This document shows positions 17,750-25,302 of a stretch of 64,000 nucleotides of DNA, one piece after another. The notes under the pieces are model-generated. The model was not told where the DNA came from, made no database searches, and worked only from the letters and a program-made list of their open reading frames with translations. Numbering within the stretch: position 1 is the stretch's first letter; each line of letters begins with the position of its first letter. The translations under genes were made by a program, and so were the position numbers. Origin of the DNA: Candidatus Aminicenantota bacterium (GTDB lineage Bacteria; Acidobacteriota; Aminicenantia; Aminicenantales; Saccharicenantaceae). Location: NCBI GenBank assembly GCA_014360015.1, contig JACIYJ010000002.1, forward strand, positions 62,001-126,000. The letters are read 5' to 3'.

Positions 17750-18577
17750 CTATATTTCTACCCTAAACCAGCCTTTCAGGGTAATTCCAAAGATGATGGA
17801 CAGGAGAAAATAAGCCACCAGCCATTGAAACTTGATTCCCAGGAAAACCAATCGCTGCTCTGGATAGACCAGCTCAATTTTCTGGATGCAAGAATCAGCG
17901 GGCAGAGGCTTTTCTCCAGGATAGAGGAGCTCCTGCCACAGGTTCTTCTTGATTCTGACGGTGGAGATTCTGCTGAGGCTGTTTCTGGCCGTTGAAATTT
18001 CTTTGAGATATCTTTCACCGTTTACGCTGATGACCAGTGGCTGGCTGGTTTCCCCCTCAATTTTAAGCCTCCAGTCAGCTTCGTTTTCATCAATAATCCT
18101 GAGAACCGGAGAGTCCACCACCACTCCAAGCGGTGCTTCTAAATCCAGATTGAGCTTGTCCACTTCCATTGCCTTTATAAACCTGACTTTGAGCAAGAAA
18201 GTTTCACCCGGCTGTGGACTACGGTAGCCAAACCACAGGTTCATCTGAGCTAAAAGTAGGAAGATGGGAACGATCATTACCAGCAGAGGCTTAAAATTGT
18301 AAGCCAGATAACGGGCATTGGCCAGAAAAAGATCTTTTTGAGTGGCCAGCAGCGTTTTAAAGTCATTCTGGAAAAGCCTCATTTCCAGAATGTAGGCTTT
18401 TATTCGGTCTTTAGCCTGTTTTATTCCAGCCTGGTTAGAGGTTTTTTTGTAGATGAATAACATCAAAAGGGCAGTTAATAACGAGATTACTATCATTCCC
18501 ATCCAGGGATTCATCCTGGCAAAAGGCAGAAGAATTATTTGAACAACGAAGCCTACTATCCAGTTAAGCCACCACAT
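17750..18577 (-). CDS. Membrane protein, possibly Oxa1/EMC3 (DUF106)-like
   Basis: A 275-aa protein with hydrophobic segments near residues 3-20, 26-43, 92-113 and 247-266. Between the second and third lies a basic amphipathic region (KDRIKAYILEMRLFQ) ending in YLAYNFKPLL. This helix - cytoplasmic coiled coil - helices order is what the Oxa1/YidC/DUF106 (EMC3, TMCO1) superfamily shows, and the assignment rests on that pattern alone. Residues 120-240 form a beta-rich soluble insert with VVVDSPVLRIIDENEADWRL, placed before the last helix, unlike archaeal DUF106 proteins. It lies in the AP-phosphodiesterase operon, 25 nt after the small protein gene. Insertase activity is inference. Confidence 0.5.
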   Translation of the reverse strand: MWWLNWIVGFVVQIILLPFARMNPWMGMIVISLLTALLMLFIYKKTSNQAGIKQAKDRIKAYILEMRLFQNDFKTLLATQKDLFLANARYLAYNFKPLLVMIVPIFLLLAQMNLWFGYRSPQPGETFLLKVRFIKAMEVDKLNLDLEAPLGVVVDSPVLRIIDENEADWRLKIEGETSQPLVISVNGERYLKEISTARNSLSRISTVRIKKNLWQELLYPGEKPLPADSCIQKIELVYPEQRLVFLGIKFQWLVAYFLLSIIFGITLKGWFRVEI

Positions 18578-18602
18578 CCGGCTCCTCAGGTTTTAAAAAT
18601 AA

Positions 18603-18794
18603 TCAGGAAATGTAGCCCAGACCTTTAAGTCTTTTTTTGATTTCTTCTTCAGAATCAGCTCCTTCAAACTTGGCGATTTCTTTTTCCAGCACATGGACGA
18701 TGAATTCTTCAGGGGAGCTGTAGCCGGCGACTTCTGCGATCTTTTCTATTTTCTGGTAAAGCTCTTTTTCGATTTTGATCTTAGCTTTGCCCAT
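18603..18794 (-). CDS. Small ribbon-helix-helix-like protein (63 aa)
   Basis: Start set at 18794, 5 nt after AGGAG (18804-18800); a longer reading would swallow the ribosome binding site. The product MGKAKIKIEKELYQKIEKIAEVAGYSS... shows a short strand then two helices, the ribbon-helix-helix pattern of CopG/Arc-type DNA-binding proteins, with a GYSSPEEF turn. The C-terminus ends LKGLGYIS, a tail also frequent at the end of bacterial sulfatases and alkaline-phosphatase relatives. It lies 27 nt after the third AP-phosphodiesterase gene, so it could be that operon's regulator or a small partner of its enzymes. Not characterised. Confidence 0.6.
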   Translation of the reverse strand: MGKAKIKIEKELYQKIEKIAEVAGYSSPEEFIVHVLEKEIAKFEGADSEEEIKKRLKGLGYIS

Positions 18795-18821
18795 TTTTTC
18801 TCCTTTCTTCTTCATTCTGTC

Positions 18822-20822
18822 TTAAAAAATTGGTTTTCCGGTAATTTCCGGCGGAATTTTCAAGCCAAAAAGCGCCAGAATTCCGGCAGTTACATCCTCC
18901 AGGGCCGGGTTTTCCAGTTTGACCTGCCGGTTGCTAAGCAGAATTCCCGGGATTACCTCCGGGGCTGACATATGGTCACCACTCCACTTCTGCAAATTGT
19001 CTTCGATGAGCTCTCTGGGAAAATTGCCTAACGGCGAATTCCAGGAAATACGGTAATTGCGGTTAAACCCTAAGATGATATCAGGAGCCTCGTTGACATA
19101 AGCACCGCTAAAAACATCCTGGCTGACATAGGCTTTCAGAATGACTCTTTCTCCAGTTTTTGGGTCAACTATTTGTTCCAGCTTGTGGGCCAGCTCTCTT
19201 ATCAGGGATTCTTTTTCTTTGGGCTCAACAATTCCCTGGCTTTCTCTGCCTTTGAGATTCACGTATAAAGCGTTCAAACCTACTCCGTAGGCTTTAGTCC
19301 TCGACCAGTCAGTCCTCTGGAACAGGGTGACTTCTTCCGGCCTGGCCCCGGGTTCAAGCCGATGATAGCCGTTCTGAAGGAGCCAGGTGTTGAGGTTGAA
19401 GCCGCGGCGGAAAGGATTGAAGCCATGGTCTGACATAACGATGATGACTGTATTCCGATCTACTTTTTCCATGGCCATCTGCAGAGCTTTATCCATTTGC
19501 TGGTAAGTTTTTTCAATCACTTGACCAAACTCAGAGGCCAGTTTTTCGTCATAAGCCGGATGGTCGCGGTCAATTAGCCTGAAGAACATGTGCTGTCTCT
19601 GGTCAGTGTTGGAAAAATAGTAAAACAGAACGCCTGACCTGAAGTTCCTGAGCTCATCTTCGAGCATGGCCATCGATTCTTGATAGACTATCTCATCCTG
19701 CGCCAGAAATTCTTTTTCATCCAGAATGTCGTTTTCGAGAGCAGCTGTGTCAGCGGGCAAACCCTTGGTAAAGAATGGTCCGAATTTTTTAGCCAGCTCT
19801 CTGGAGTAAGTATCAGGGGTGGAAATCGGCAGAGCCGGTTCAGCCGGGTCGATGTTAATCGGACTGACGTACAGCTTGAATTTCGGCCGGACTTCTTTGA
19901 GATAAAACATACAGATTCCGCTAACACCCTGAGTCGGCAGAAAATCAAACCGGATTTTCTTCCAGCCGCTCCATTCCTTTTCTTTCAGGATGAATTCCTG
20001 GTCCTGATAGACAATCTTAGCCACTGGATTGACCGGGTCGATAAAAACTTTGAAGTCAACGTAAGTTTCCGGGTTTCCTTTTTTGAAAGGATTGTTCGGC
20101 CCGGGGATCCGAGCCTCGACTCGGTTGCCGATGACAAAAACATCGTGGACCCGGCCGCCGCCACCGTATTCTTCAGTTACTGTCTTGTATTCGTTGGTAT
20201 AATAATTGAACAATCCGTAATAACCCTTCAGGTCAGGTGTACCCATCCCGGAAATAGTTCTCTGCTTGGTCTCAACCGGTGGATAGTTAGAAGGAATCTT
20301 AAAGACGGTGGCTGGGATGTCATAATCTTCCAGAATCTGCCAGAAAGCTCTGCCTTTACGCAGATTTTTTACTTCGCCGCCAGAAAGCGGGAGAATCAAA
20401 TTGCCCAGTTTCAGGTTATGTTTGGCCGGAAGGCTTTGGGAAGCCGAGAAGACCGGCAGATAATTTTTCGGGTCGCGATGGACAAAATCAAAAATGGCAT
20501 GGCCTCCAGGATTAGTACCGGTAATGAAGTTAGCCCAGGCCACCGGACTCTGGGGCGGGATGCTGGAGCGAAGAGACAGGAAGCTTCCTGAAGCAGCCAG
20601 CTTTTTGAAATAGGGAAGCTTGCCCTCATCCATAAACCTTCGAGTTAAAACCGGATCCAGGCCATCGAAACCAAGGATCAGCACCTTGAGACCAGTTTCT
20701 TTTTGGCCAGAGGTTCTTAAAAAAGCTTCTTTTGGTGTCAAGAGCAAACTGGCAGAAGCTCCAAGTATTAATTGGAGAAATTCTCGGCGGTTTAAACCCT
20801 CATCTATTTTTTCTTTTTCCAT
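18822..20822 (-). CDS. AP-superfamily type I phosphodiesterase / nucleotide pyrophosphatase, Tat-type leader (paralog 1)
   Basis: Alkaline-phosphatase-superfamily hydrolase of the type I phosphodiesterase family, 666 aa. It begins with a twin-arginine-like leader (NRREFLQLILGASASLLL), so export is likely. Metal and nucleophile motifs: LGFDGLDP near 50, SPVAWANFITG near 91 (Ser as probable nucleophile), MSDHGFNPFRRG near 463, and SGDHMSAPEVIPG near 620. A long insert (about 200-320) with beta-rich sequence is shared with the next paralog. Its first 23 nt overlap the preceding gene's end. The substrate (nucleotide, phospho-lipid or glycan phosphate) is not predictable. Confidence 0.85.
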   Translation of the reverse strand: MEKEKIDEGLNRREFLQLILGASASLLLTPKEAFLRTSGQKETGLKVLILGFDGLDPVLTRRFMDEGKLPYFKKLAASGSFLSLRSSIPPQSPVAWANFITGTNPGGHAIFDFVHRDPKNYLPVFSASQSLPAKHNLKLGNLILPLSGGEVKNLRKGRAFWQILEDYDIPATVFKIPSNYPPVETKQRTISGMGTPDLKGYYGLFNYYTNEYKTVTEEYGGGGRVHDVFVIGNRVEARIPGPNNPFKKGNPETYVDFKVFIDPVNPVAKIVYQDQEFILKEKEWSGWKKIRFDFLPTQGVSGICMFYLKEVRPKFKLYVSPINIDPAEPALPISTPDTYSRELAKKFGPFFTKGLPADTAALENDILDEKEFLAQDEIVYQESMAMLEDELRNFRSGVLFYYFSNTDQRQHMFFRLIDRDHPAYDEKLASEFGQVIEKTYQQMDKALQMAMEKVDRNTVIIVMSDHGFNPFRRGFNLNTWLLQNGYHRLEPGARPEEVTLFQRTDWSRTKAYGVGLNALYVNLKGRESQGIVEPKEKESLIRELAHKLEQIVDPKTGERVILKAYVSQDVFSGAYVNEAPDIILGFNRNYRISWNSPLGNFPRELIEDNLQKWSGDHMSAPEVIPGILLSNRQVKLENPALEDVTAGILALFGLKIPPEITGKPIF

Positions 20823-23025
20823 GGCTTTTCACCTTTTTGCCTTCTTTTTCCTTAAGTTCCTTCTGCGAAAGCACAAACTTTTTCGGTTCTTCTGTCAGAA
20901 GAGATTTCCCATCCATATATTTTGGCACCCTTACACCGAAGAGCTCCAGCACTGTCGGAGCTATATCCATTATAGACGGATTCTTAGGGTCAAGCTTCAG
21001 GTTGGTGAAGAATACACCTGGAACAAGAGCCGGGTCGAGACAGTGGTCAGCACTCCAGGCTTTTTTGTTATCTTCAAACACCACCCGATTCACTTTGCCA
21101 GTAACTGAATCCCAGGAAGCTCGATAGCCATGATTGTAGGCCACAATCAGATCAGGGGCATTATCACGATAAGGACCGTGATAAATTTTTTCTGTGTCTA
21201 TCAACCGATTTATGGCCACCTGGCCTTTTTCCTGGTCCTTGAGTCCTGAAAGCTTTTCAATCAGTTCCTGTTTGAGCTTCTGACTTTCTTCTCCAGGCTC
21301 GACAATACCGTTTTCTTCTCGGCCCTTGAGGTTGAGATAAATTCCTGCCAGTCCCAGAGCATAAGCCCTGGTCTTTGTCCAATCAACCTGTTTGAACCAC
21401 TCTTCACTCTGTTCAACACCATCTTTAAGGCTTAAATAACCGTTTAGATAAAGCCAGGAGTTAAGGTTGACTCCGCGGCGGAAGGGCTTAAACCCGTGGT
21501 CAGACATAACGATCAAACAGGTTTTTTGATCAATTTTTTCCAGGGTCCGACCAACCAGCTCATCCATCTTCACATAAAGCTCTTCTAAAACTCTGGCTCC
21601 GGACGGCAATCTGGCAGTAGCCTGATAAGCAGGGTGGGTTTTATCCAGGTAGCGCCAGAACATATGCTGGATGCTGTCGGTTGTCTCAAAGACACAGACC
21701 ACCAGGCCTTTTCTGGTTTTTTTCAAGGCATTGAAAAAAAATTTCTCCCAATCTTGGTGAAAGGAATAAGCCAGTTCTAAGAAGGCTTCCTCTGGCAGCA
21801 CCCCTTCGTTCAAAGCCCAGGTATCGTTGGCTTCACCCAGAGTGACATAGCTCCCGAAAAGTTTAGCCAGATACGAAGAATAAATGAACGGGTGTGAAAT
21901 GGGCAAAGCTGGTTTTTCAGGGTCGATATTAAGCGGGGTGATGTAAAGTTCAAAGTGGGGTTGAGTGCTCAGAAGATAGAATCTGGCGATTCCTCTGACT
22001 TTCATTCCCAATCCAGCCGGAAAGCTGAGCTTTATCCAGGGAGAAAAAGCTCCTTTTTGAAGCTCAAAGCCCTGGCCTGAAACTTTGACTGTGACTTTAT
22101 CTGGGTCACTGCCGAATTTTATGGTCATTGGCAGCCGGATTTCCTCCGGTTTTTTGAGCAGGGAGTTTTCCGGACCGCTGATGAAGGTGTTGATGGTATC
22201 GCCTTCACGCTTGACCAGCAGGCTTTCGCCGCCTTCTTTTTTCTGAACTCTTTCAGGGTTGGTAGTGTAAAAAAGAAAGGTTCCCTGGCTGCCTTTAAGG
22301 TCTGGCAGGCACATGCCAGAAAGGAGATGACCAGCAAATTTTTCAGGCGGGAAAGTGATGGGCACCCGAAGGATGGTAGAGAAAATTCCCTGATCCCCAA
22401 GTATCTTCCAGAAGGGCTGGCTTTTCCGCATAAGCCTGATTTCCGGTTTGCTCAATGGAAGGCGGTATTTTCCCAGGGGCAAAAATTTTCTGGGTGGACC
22501 GATGCGGGCCGAAGATAAATCCGGAAGGTAGGTCTTTGGGTTGCGGCTTAAAAAATCGAAGATATTGTGTTTGGAAGGCTCGCAACCGGTCATAAAAGAT
22601 GACCAGGCCACCGGCGATATCGCCGGTGTGGTTGTTTGCAGCTTGCAGAAAGTGCCTTCTTTTTTGAGCCGGCTCAGGTTGGGCAGTTTACCTTCAGCCA
22701 TAAATTTCTCGGCCAGTTCCGGGTCCAGTCCGTCAAAGCCGAGGATGATGACTCTATCTACCCGGCTGTTCTGGTAAGCTTTCCGGCCTTTAATCATCCG
22801 GAATAGAAGACGGAAAGGCCAGGACAGAAAAGAAAAAATGGCCAGGAAAAAGGTCAGAAAAAAGACTAAGAATGAAGACAGAAAAGCAAAACCAGCGCCC
22901 GGTCCGATGTAGGCTTCAGCCGTAGAGGTAAGAAATATGGTCAAAGAGAAAAATAACAAAGCTTCTGGGATTACTAACCGGCGGGGAAAAATTCTATTTA
23001 AGATTTTTCTGATTTCTAAATTCAT
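20800..23025 (-). CDS. AP-superfamily type I phosphodiesterase with N-terminal membrane domain (paralog 2)
   Basis: A 741-aa paralog of its neighbours. Residues 1-85 are membrane spanning (IPEALLFFSLTIFL, then AYIGPGAGFAFLSSF and LTFFLAIFSFLSWPFRLLFRM), placing the catalytic domain outside. Active-site motifs: LGFDGLDP near 95, SPVAWSSFMTG near 137, MSDHGFKPFRRG near 510, and SADHCLDPALVPG near 666. A Lys-rich tail follows (KELKEKEGKKVKSHGKRK). Its start overlaps the upstream paralog's stop by 4 nt and its end overlaps the downstream paralog by 23 nt, so the three are translationally coupled. Confidence 0.85.
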   Translation of the reverse strand: MNLEIRKILNRIFPRRLVIPEALLFFSLTIFLTSTAEAYIGPGAGFAFLSSFLVFFLTFFLAIFSFLSWPFRLLFRMIKGRKAYQNSRVDRVIILGFDGLDPELAEKFMAEGKLPNLSRLKKEGTFCKLQTTTPAISPVAWSSFMTGCEPSKHNIFDFLSRNPKTYLPDLSSARIGPPRKFLPLGKYRLPLSKPEIRLMRKSQPFWKILGDQGIFSTILRVPITFPPEKFAGHLLSGMCLPDLKGSQGTFLFYTTNPERVQKKEGGESLLVKREGDTINTFISGPENSLLKKPEEIRLPMTIKFGSDPDKVTVKVSGQGFELQKGAFSPWIKLSFPAGLGMKVRGIARFYLLSTQPHFELYITPLNIDPEKPALPISHPFIYSSYLAKLFGSYVTLGEANDTWALNEGVLPEEAFLELAYSFHQDWEKFFFNALKKTRKGLVVCVFETTDSIQHMFWRYLDKTHPAYQATARLPSGARVLEELYVKMDELVGRTLEKIDQKTCLIVMSDHGFKPFRRGVNLNSWLYLNGYLSLKDGVEQSEEWFKQVDWTKTRAYALGLAGIYLNLKGREENGIVEPGEESQKLKQELIEKLSGLKDQEKGQVAINRLIDTEKIYHGPYRDNAPDLIVAYNHGYRASWDSVTGKVNRVVFEDNKKAWSADHCLDPALVPGVFFTNLKLDPKNPSIMDIAPTVLELFGVRVPKYMDGKSLLTEEPKKFVLSQKELKEKEGKKVKSHGKRKNR

Positions 23026-24320
23026 TTAATCTTTTTCAGGATGATGCTGGCTAAATCCTCGATGGCCAGGTCAGGACCATGGTCTTCAGCTGACCAGAAG
23101 AAGGCATCGTCCCAGGTGTGCATACCCTGGAGATAACTGTGGCCAAAAATTTCTTTTTTCTTGATCGAGCCTTTCAGGTCAAAGCCAGGCTCAGAAAGCA
23201 CTATGAGGTCCGGACCACGAGAAGTATATTTGCCTTTATAGATTTCTTCAGCTTTGAACACCTGGCGGATGACTTTCTTCCCTTTATATTCCAGCTTGAG
23301 AAGCTTTTCGGCGATTTCTTCCTTTAACTCCTTTTTGTCTGACTTGTCCACCCGACCTTTGGGGAATTTATTTTTTAGGTTCAGATAGATTCGATTGGGG
23401 TCAAGGGCAAAGGCGACAGTCTTGGGCGAGATGTCGTTCAAGCTCTTCGGGTTGGAAGTAGTGAAAGAAAGATAGCCTTCTTTTTCCAGCCAAGCGTTGA
23501 GGTAGACTTCCTGGACAATCCCGGTAAACCCGTGGTCTGACAGCAGGAAAAAGCTATCTTCGTTTTCGTTCATTTTCTTAAAAGAATTGATAATTTTTGA
23601 GATTATCCGGTCAATCTGCTGGTAAAAATCCAGGAAGGCCTGATGGTAAGGATGAGATTTATCCTGGTAGGCTGACCAGAGAAAATGGTGAAGGCGGTCA
23701 GTTCCGGTGATGACAAACTCAAAAAAGTCCCATTCCTGGTCCCAGAAGTAATTCAGGGCTTTCTGATGGCTGGCCATGGTCTTGGAAAGTTCCTGCCAGA
23801 GCACGGTCGGGTTATCCACAACCTTGGTCGTATCCACATCAATCTGATAGCCCATCTGCTCTAAGGCGGAAAAATAGCTCTGAGGATAGACCGAGCGCGA
23901 CAGGTCGATGGCCACAAAACCGGAGATCATCACTCCGTTAATCCGCCTGGCAGGGTAGGTGGAGGGCTGGTTTATGACGATGCTTTTTAGACCGCTATGG
24001 CCCAGGGTATCCCAGATGGTTTCAACCTTGAGGTCCAGGAAGTTGGAAATCCGGATATCGTAGGTCCCAGGCTTAAAATCAGTGAAGCCGAAAATCCCGT
24101 GACTGCCCGGGTTGGTTCCAGTCATGAAGTTGGTCCAGGAAACGGCTGAAATCTCTGGTAAACTGGCTTTCATTCGGTGGAGATGACCAGAATCTATCAG
24201 GCGAGCGACGGTGCTCATCACCCCGGTTTTGGCCAGCTCCAGAAGCATTGAGTAGGGAACACCGTCCAGGCCAACGACGCAGACTTTTTTTCCCGGCTTG
24301 CTTTTTTTAAATATGGCCAT
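23022..24320 (-). CDS. AP-superfamily type I phosphodiesterase, no signal (paralog 3)
   Basis: First gene of the run and shortest paralog (432 aa). No leader: it starts MAIFKKSKPGKKVCVVGLDGVPY, so it is probably cytoplasmic. Motifs: VGLDGVP near 16, ISAVSWTNFMTG near 58, LSDHGFTGIV near 265, and SAEDHGPDLAIE near 412. It lacks the 120-residue beta insert of the other two. No ribosome binding site precedes the ATG; a perfect promoter ends only 10 nt upstream, so the mRNA should be essentially leaderless. Confidence 0.85.
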   Translation of the reverse strand: MAIFKKSKPGKKVCVVGLDGVPYSMLLELAKTGVMSTVARLIDSGHLHRMKASLPEISAVSWTNFMTGTNPGSHGIFGFTDFKPGTYDIRISNFLDLKVETIWDTLGHSGLKSIVINQPSTYPARRINGVMISGFVAIDLSRSVYPQSYFSALEQMGYQIDVDTTKVVDNPTVLWQELSKTMASHQKALNYFWDQEWDFFEFVITGTDRLHHFLWSAYQDKSHPYHQAFLDFYQQIDRIISKIINSFKKMNENEDSFFLLSDHGFTGIVQEVYLNAWLEKEGYLSFTTSNPKSLNDISPKTVAFALDPNRIYLNLKNKFPKGRVDKSDKKELKEEIAEKLLKLEYKGKKVIRQVFKAEEIYKGKYTSRGPDLIVLSEPGFDLKGSIKKKEIFGHSYLQGMHTWDDAFFWSAEDHGPDLAIEDLASIILKKIK

Positions 24321-24330
24321 GACTCTGATT

Positions 24331-24358
24331 ATTATAACATCAGACTTCTCTCTGTCAA
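24331..24358 (-). promoter_or_regulatory. Perfect-consensus promoter of the AP-phosphodiesterase operon
   Basis: Minus strand TTGACA (24358-24353), 16 bp spacer, TATAAT (24336-24331): both hexamers are exact consensus. Only 10 nt separate the -10 box from the ATG at 24320, predicting a leader of about 2-5 nt. Confidence 0.8.
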
Positions 24359-24422
24359 TTTTTTTAAAAATTATGCTGTCTAAGTTATTTAATTTGTGAT
24401 GGTTAGCCTTAGGTCAGGGGAA

Positions 24423-25115
24423 TCAGTTGACTTCTTTGCCGGCGGCTTTAAGAACATGCTCTAAGAACATCTCTTCAGGCACAGCCCCTTCTAAGGATAC
24501 AGATTCGTTAAAGATAGTCTTGGGTACTCCAAAAACTTCGTACTGCTGAGCAAGCTGCGGGAATTCGGTGGCTTCGATCATGGCTGCCTTGATCATGGGT
24601 GATTCCAGAGCCATCTGATGACCGAGACGAACAGCCATCGGGCAATAGGGGCAGGTAGGAGTGACGAAAATCTGAATGTGAACTTCTTTATCCAACTTTT
24701 TCAGGGCTTCTTTGGTTTTCTGGCTGAGCTCGGTTTCACCCCGGCTGACGTCAACAATTGCTTCCAGCAGGCTCATGAACTCATAACCGGAAGGGATGCC
24801 ATAAAAGCGAATCCCGTAGTCCTGGTTGTCCATAACAATGATGGCCGGGACTTTGTCGACCTGAAATTCTGAAGCTTTAGTCTGTTCTTTTTCGATGTCA
24901 TAAACGGTCAGTCTAATCTTGTCAGAAAGGCTGCTCAGTTCTTCCAGCAGCTGTTTGGTTTCAGGACAGTAGAGGCAATCTTCTTCTGGCTCTCTTCCCG
25001 GAACAATCAACGGACTCTTTTCTTTCATGAAATAGACCAGATTGACCGGGTTAACCAACTCGGTTTCAAACTTTTTTCTGGTGAAGTCTCTGACTTCTTC
25101 GTTTAAAAGTTGCAT
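24423..25115 (-). CDS. Two-domain thioredoxin / protein disulfide oxidoreductase
   Basis: A PDO-type protein made of two thioredoxin folds, each with its own CxxC: CLYC near residue 46 and CPYC near 146 (TPTCPYCPMAV), with cis-Pro loops KVPAI and GVPKTI. Start at 25115 is fixed by AAAGGAG (25130-25124) and by a promoter lying upstream at 25196-25168; a longer in-frame reading from 25196 would run through that promoter. From this start the length is 230 aa, as expected for the family. No signal peptide, so it acts in the cytoplasm, probably in disulfide or peroxide redox chemistry. Confidence 0.88.
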   Translation of the reverse strand: MQLLNEEVRDFTRKKFETELVNPVNLVYFMKEKSPLIVPGREPEEDCLYCPETKQLLEELSSLSDKIRLTVYDIEKEQTKASEFQVDKVPAIIVMDNQDYGIRFYGIPSGYEFMSLLEAIVDVSRGETELSQKTKEALKKLDKEVHIQIFVTPTCPYCPMAVRLGHQMALESPMIKAAMIEATEFPQLAQQYEVFGVPKTIFNESVSLEGAVPEEMFLEHVLKAAGKEVN

Positions 25116-25167
25116 TTTCCAATCTCCTTTTATTAAAGGCTTAAATTTAATTCCTATATTTCCTATA

Positions 25168-25196
25168 ATTTTAGTATGAATTAGCTGAAATTTCAA
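25168..25196 (-). promoter_or_regulatory. Promoter of the thioredoxin-like gene
   Basis: Minus strand TTGAAA (25196-25191), 17 bp, TAAAAT (25173-25168). Predicted start near 25161, upstream of the ribosome binding site at 25130. Confidence 0.6.
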
Positions 25197-25230
25197 GCCT
25201 CCTTTCGCTGGATAAAAAGTATCACTCTGA

Positions 25231-25259
25231 TTGACTTTCTCCAGGGATTGGGCTTAAAT
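25231..25259 (+). promoter_or_regulatory. Possible promoter of the class III aminotransferase gene
   Basis: TTGACT (25231-25236), 17 bp, TTAAAT (25254-25259), about 44 nt before the ATG at 25303. The -10 match is only moderate. Confidence 0.4.
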
Positions 25260-25302
25260 TAAAATTCGTTTTTATATTACGCTAAAACTGAGAAAAAGTA
25301 AA

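Noticed and set aside
19680..20591. 303-codon open frame on the plus strand opposite the third AP-phosphodiesterase
   Set aside because: Antisense to well-conserved catalytic motifs, no ribosome binding site, and rare-codon-like composition; a shadow frame despite its length.
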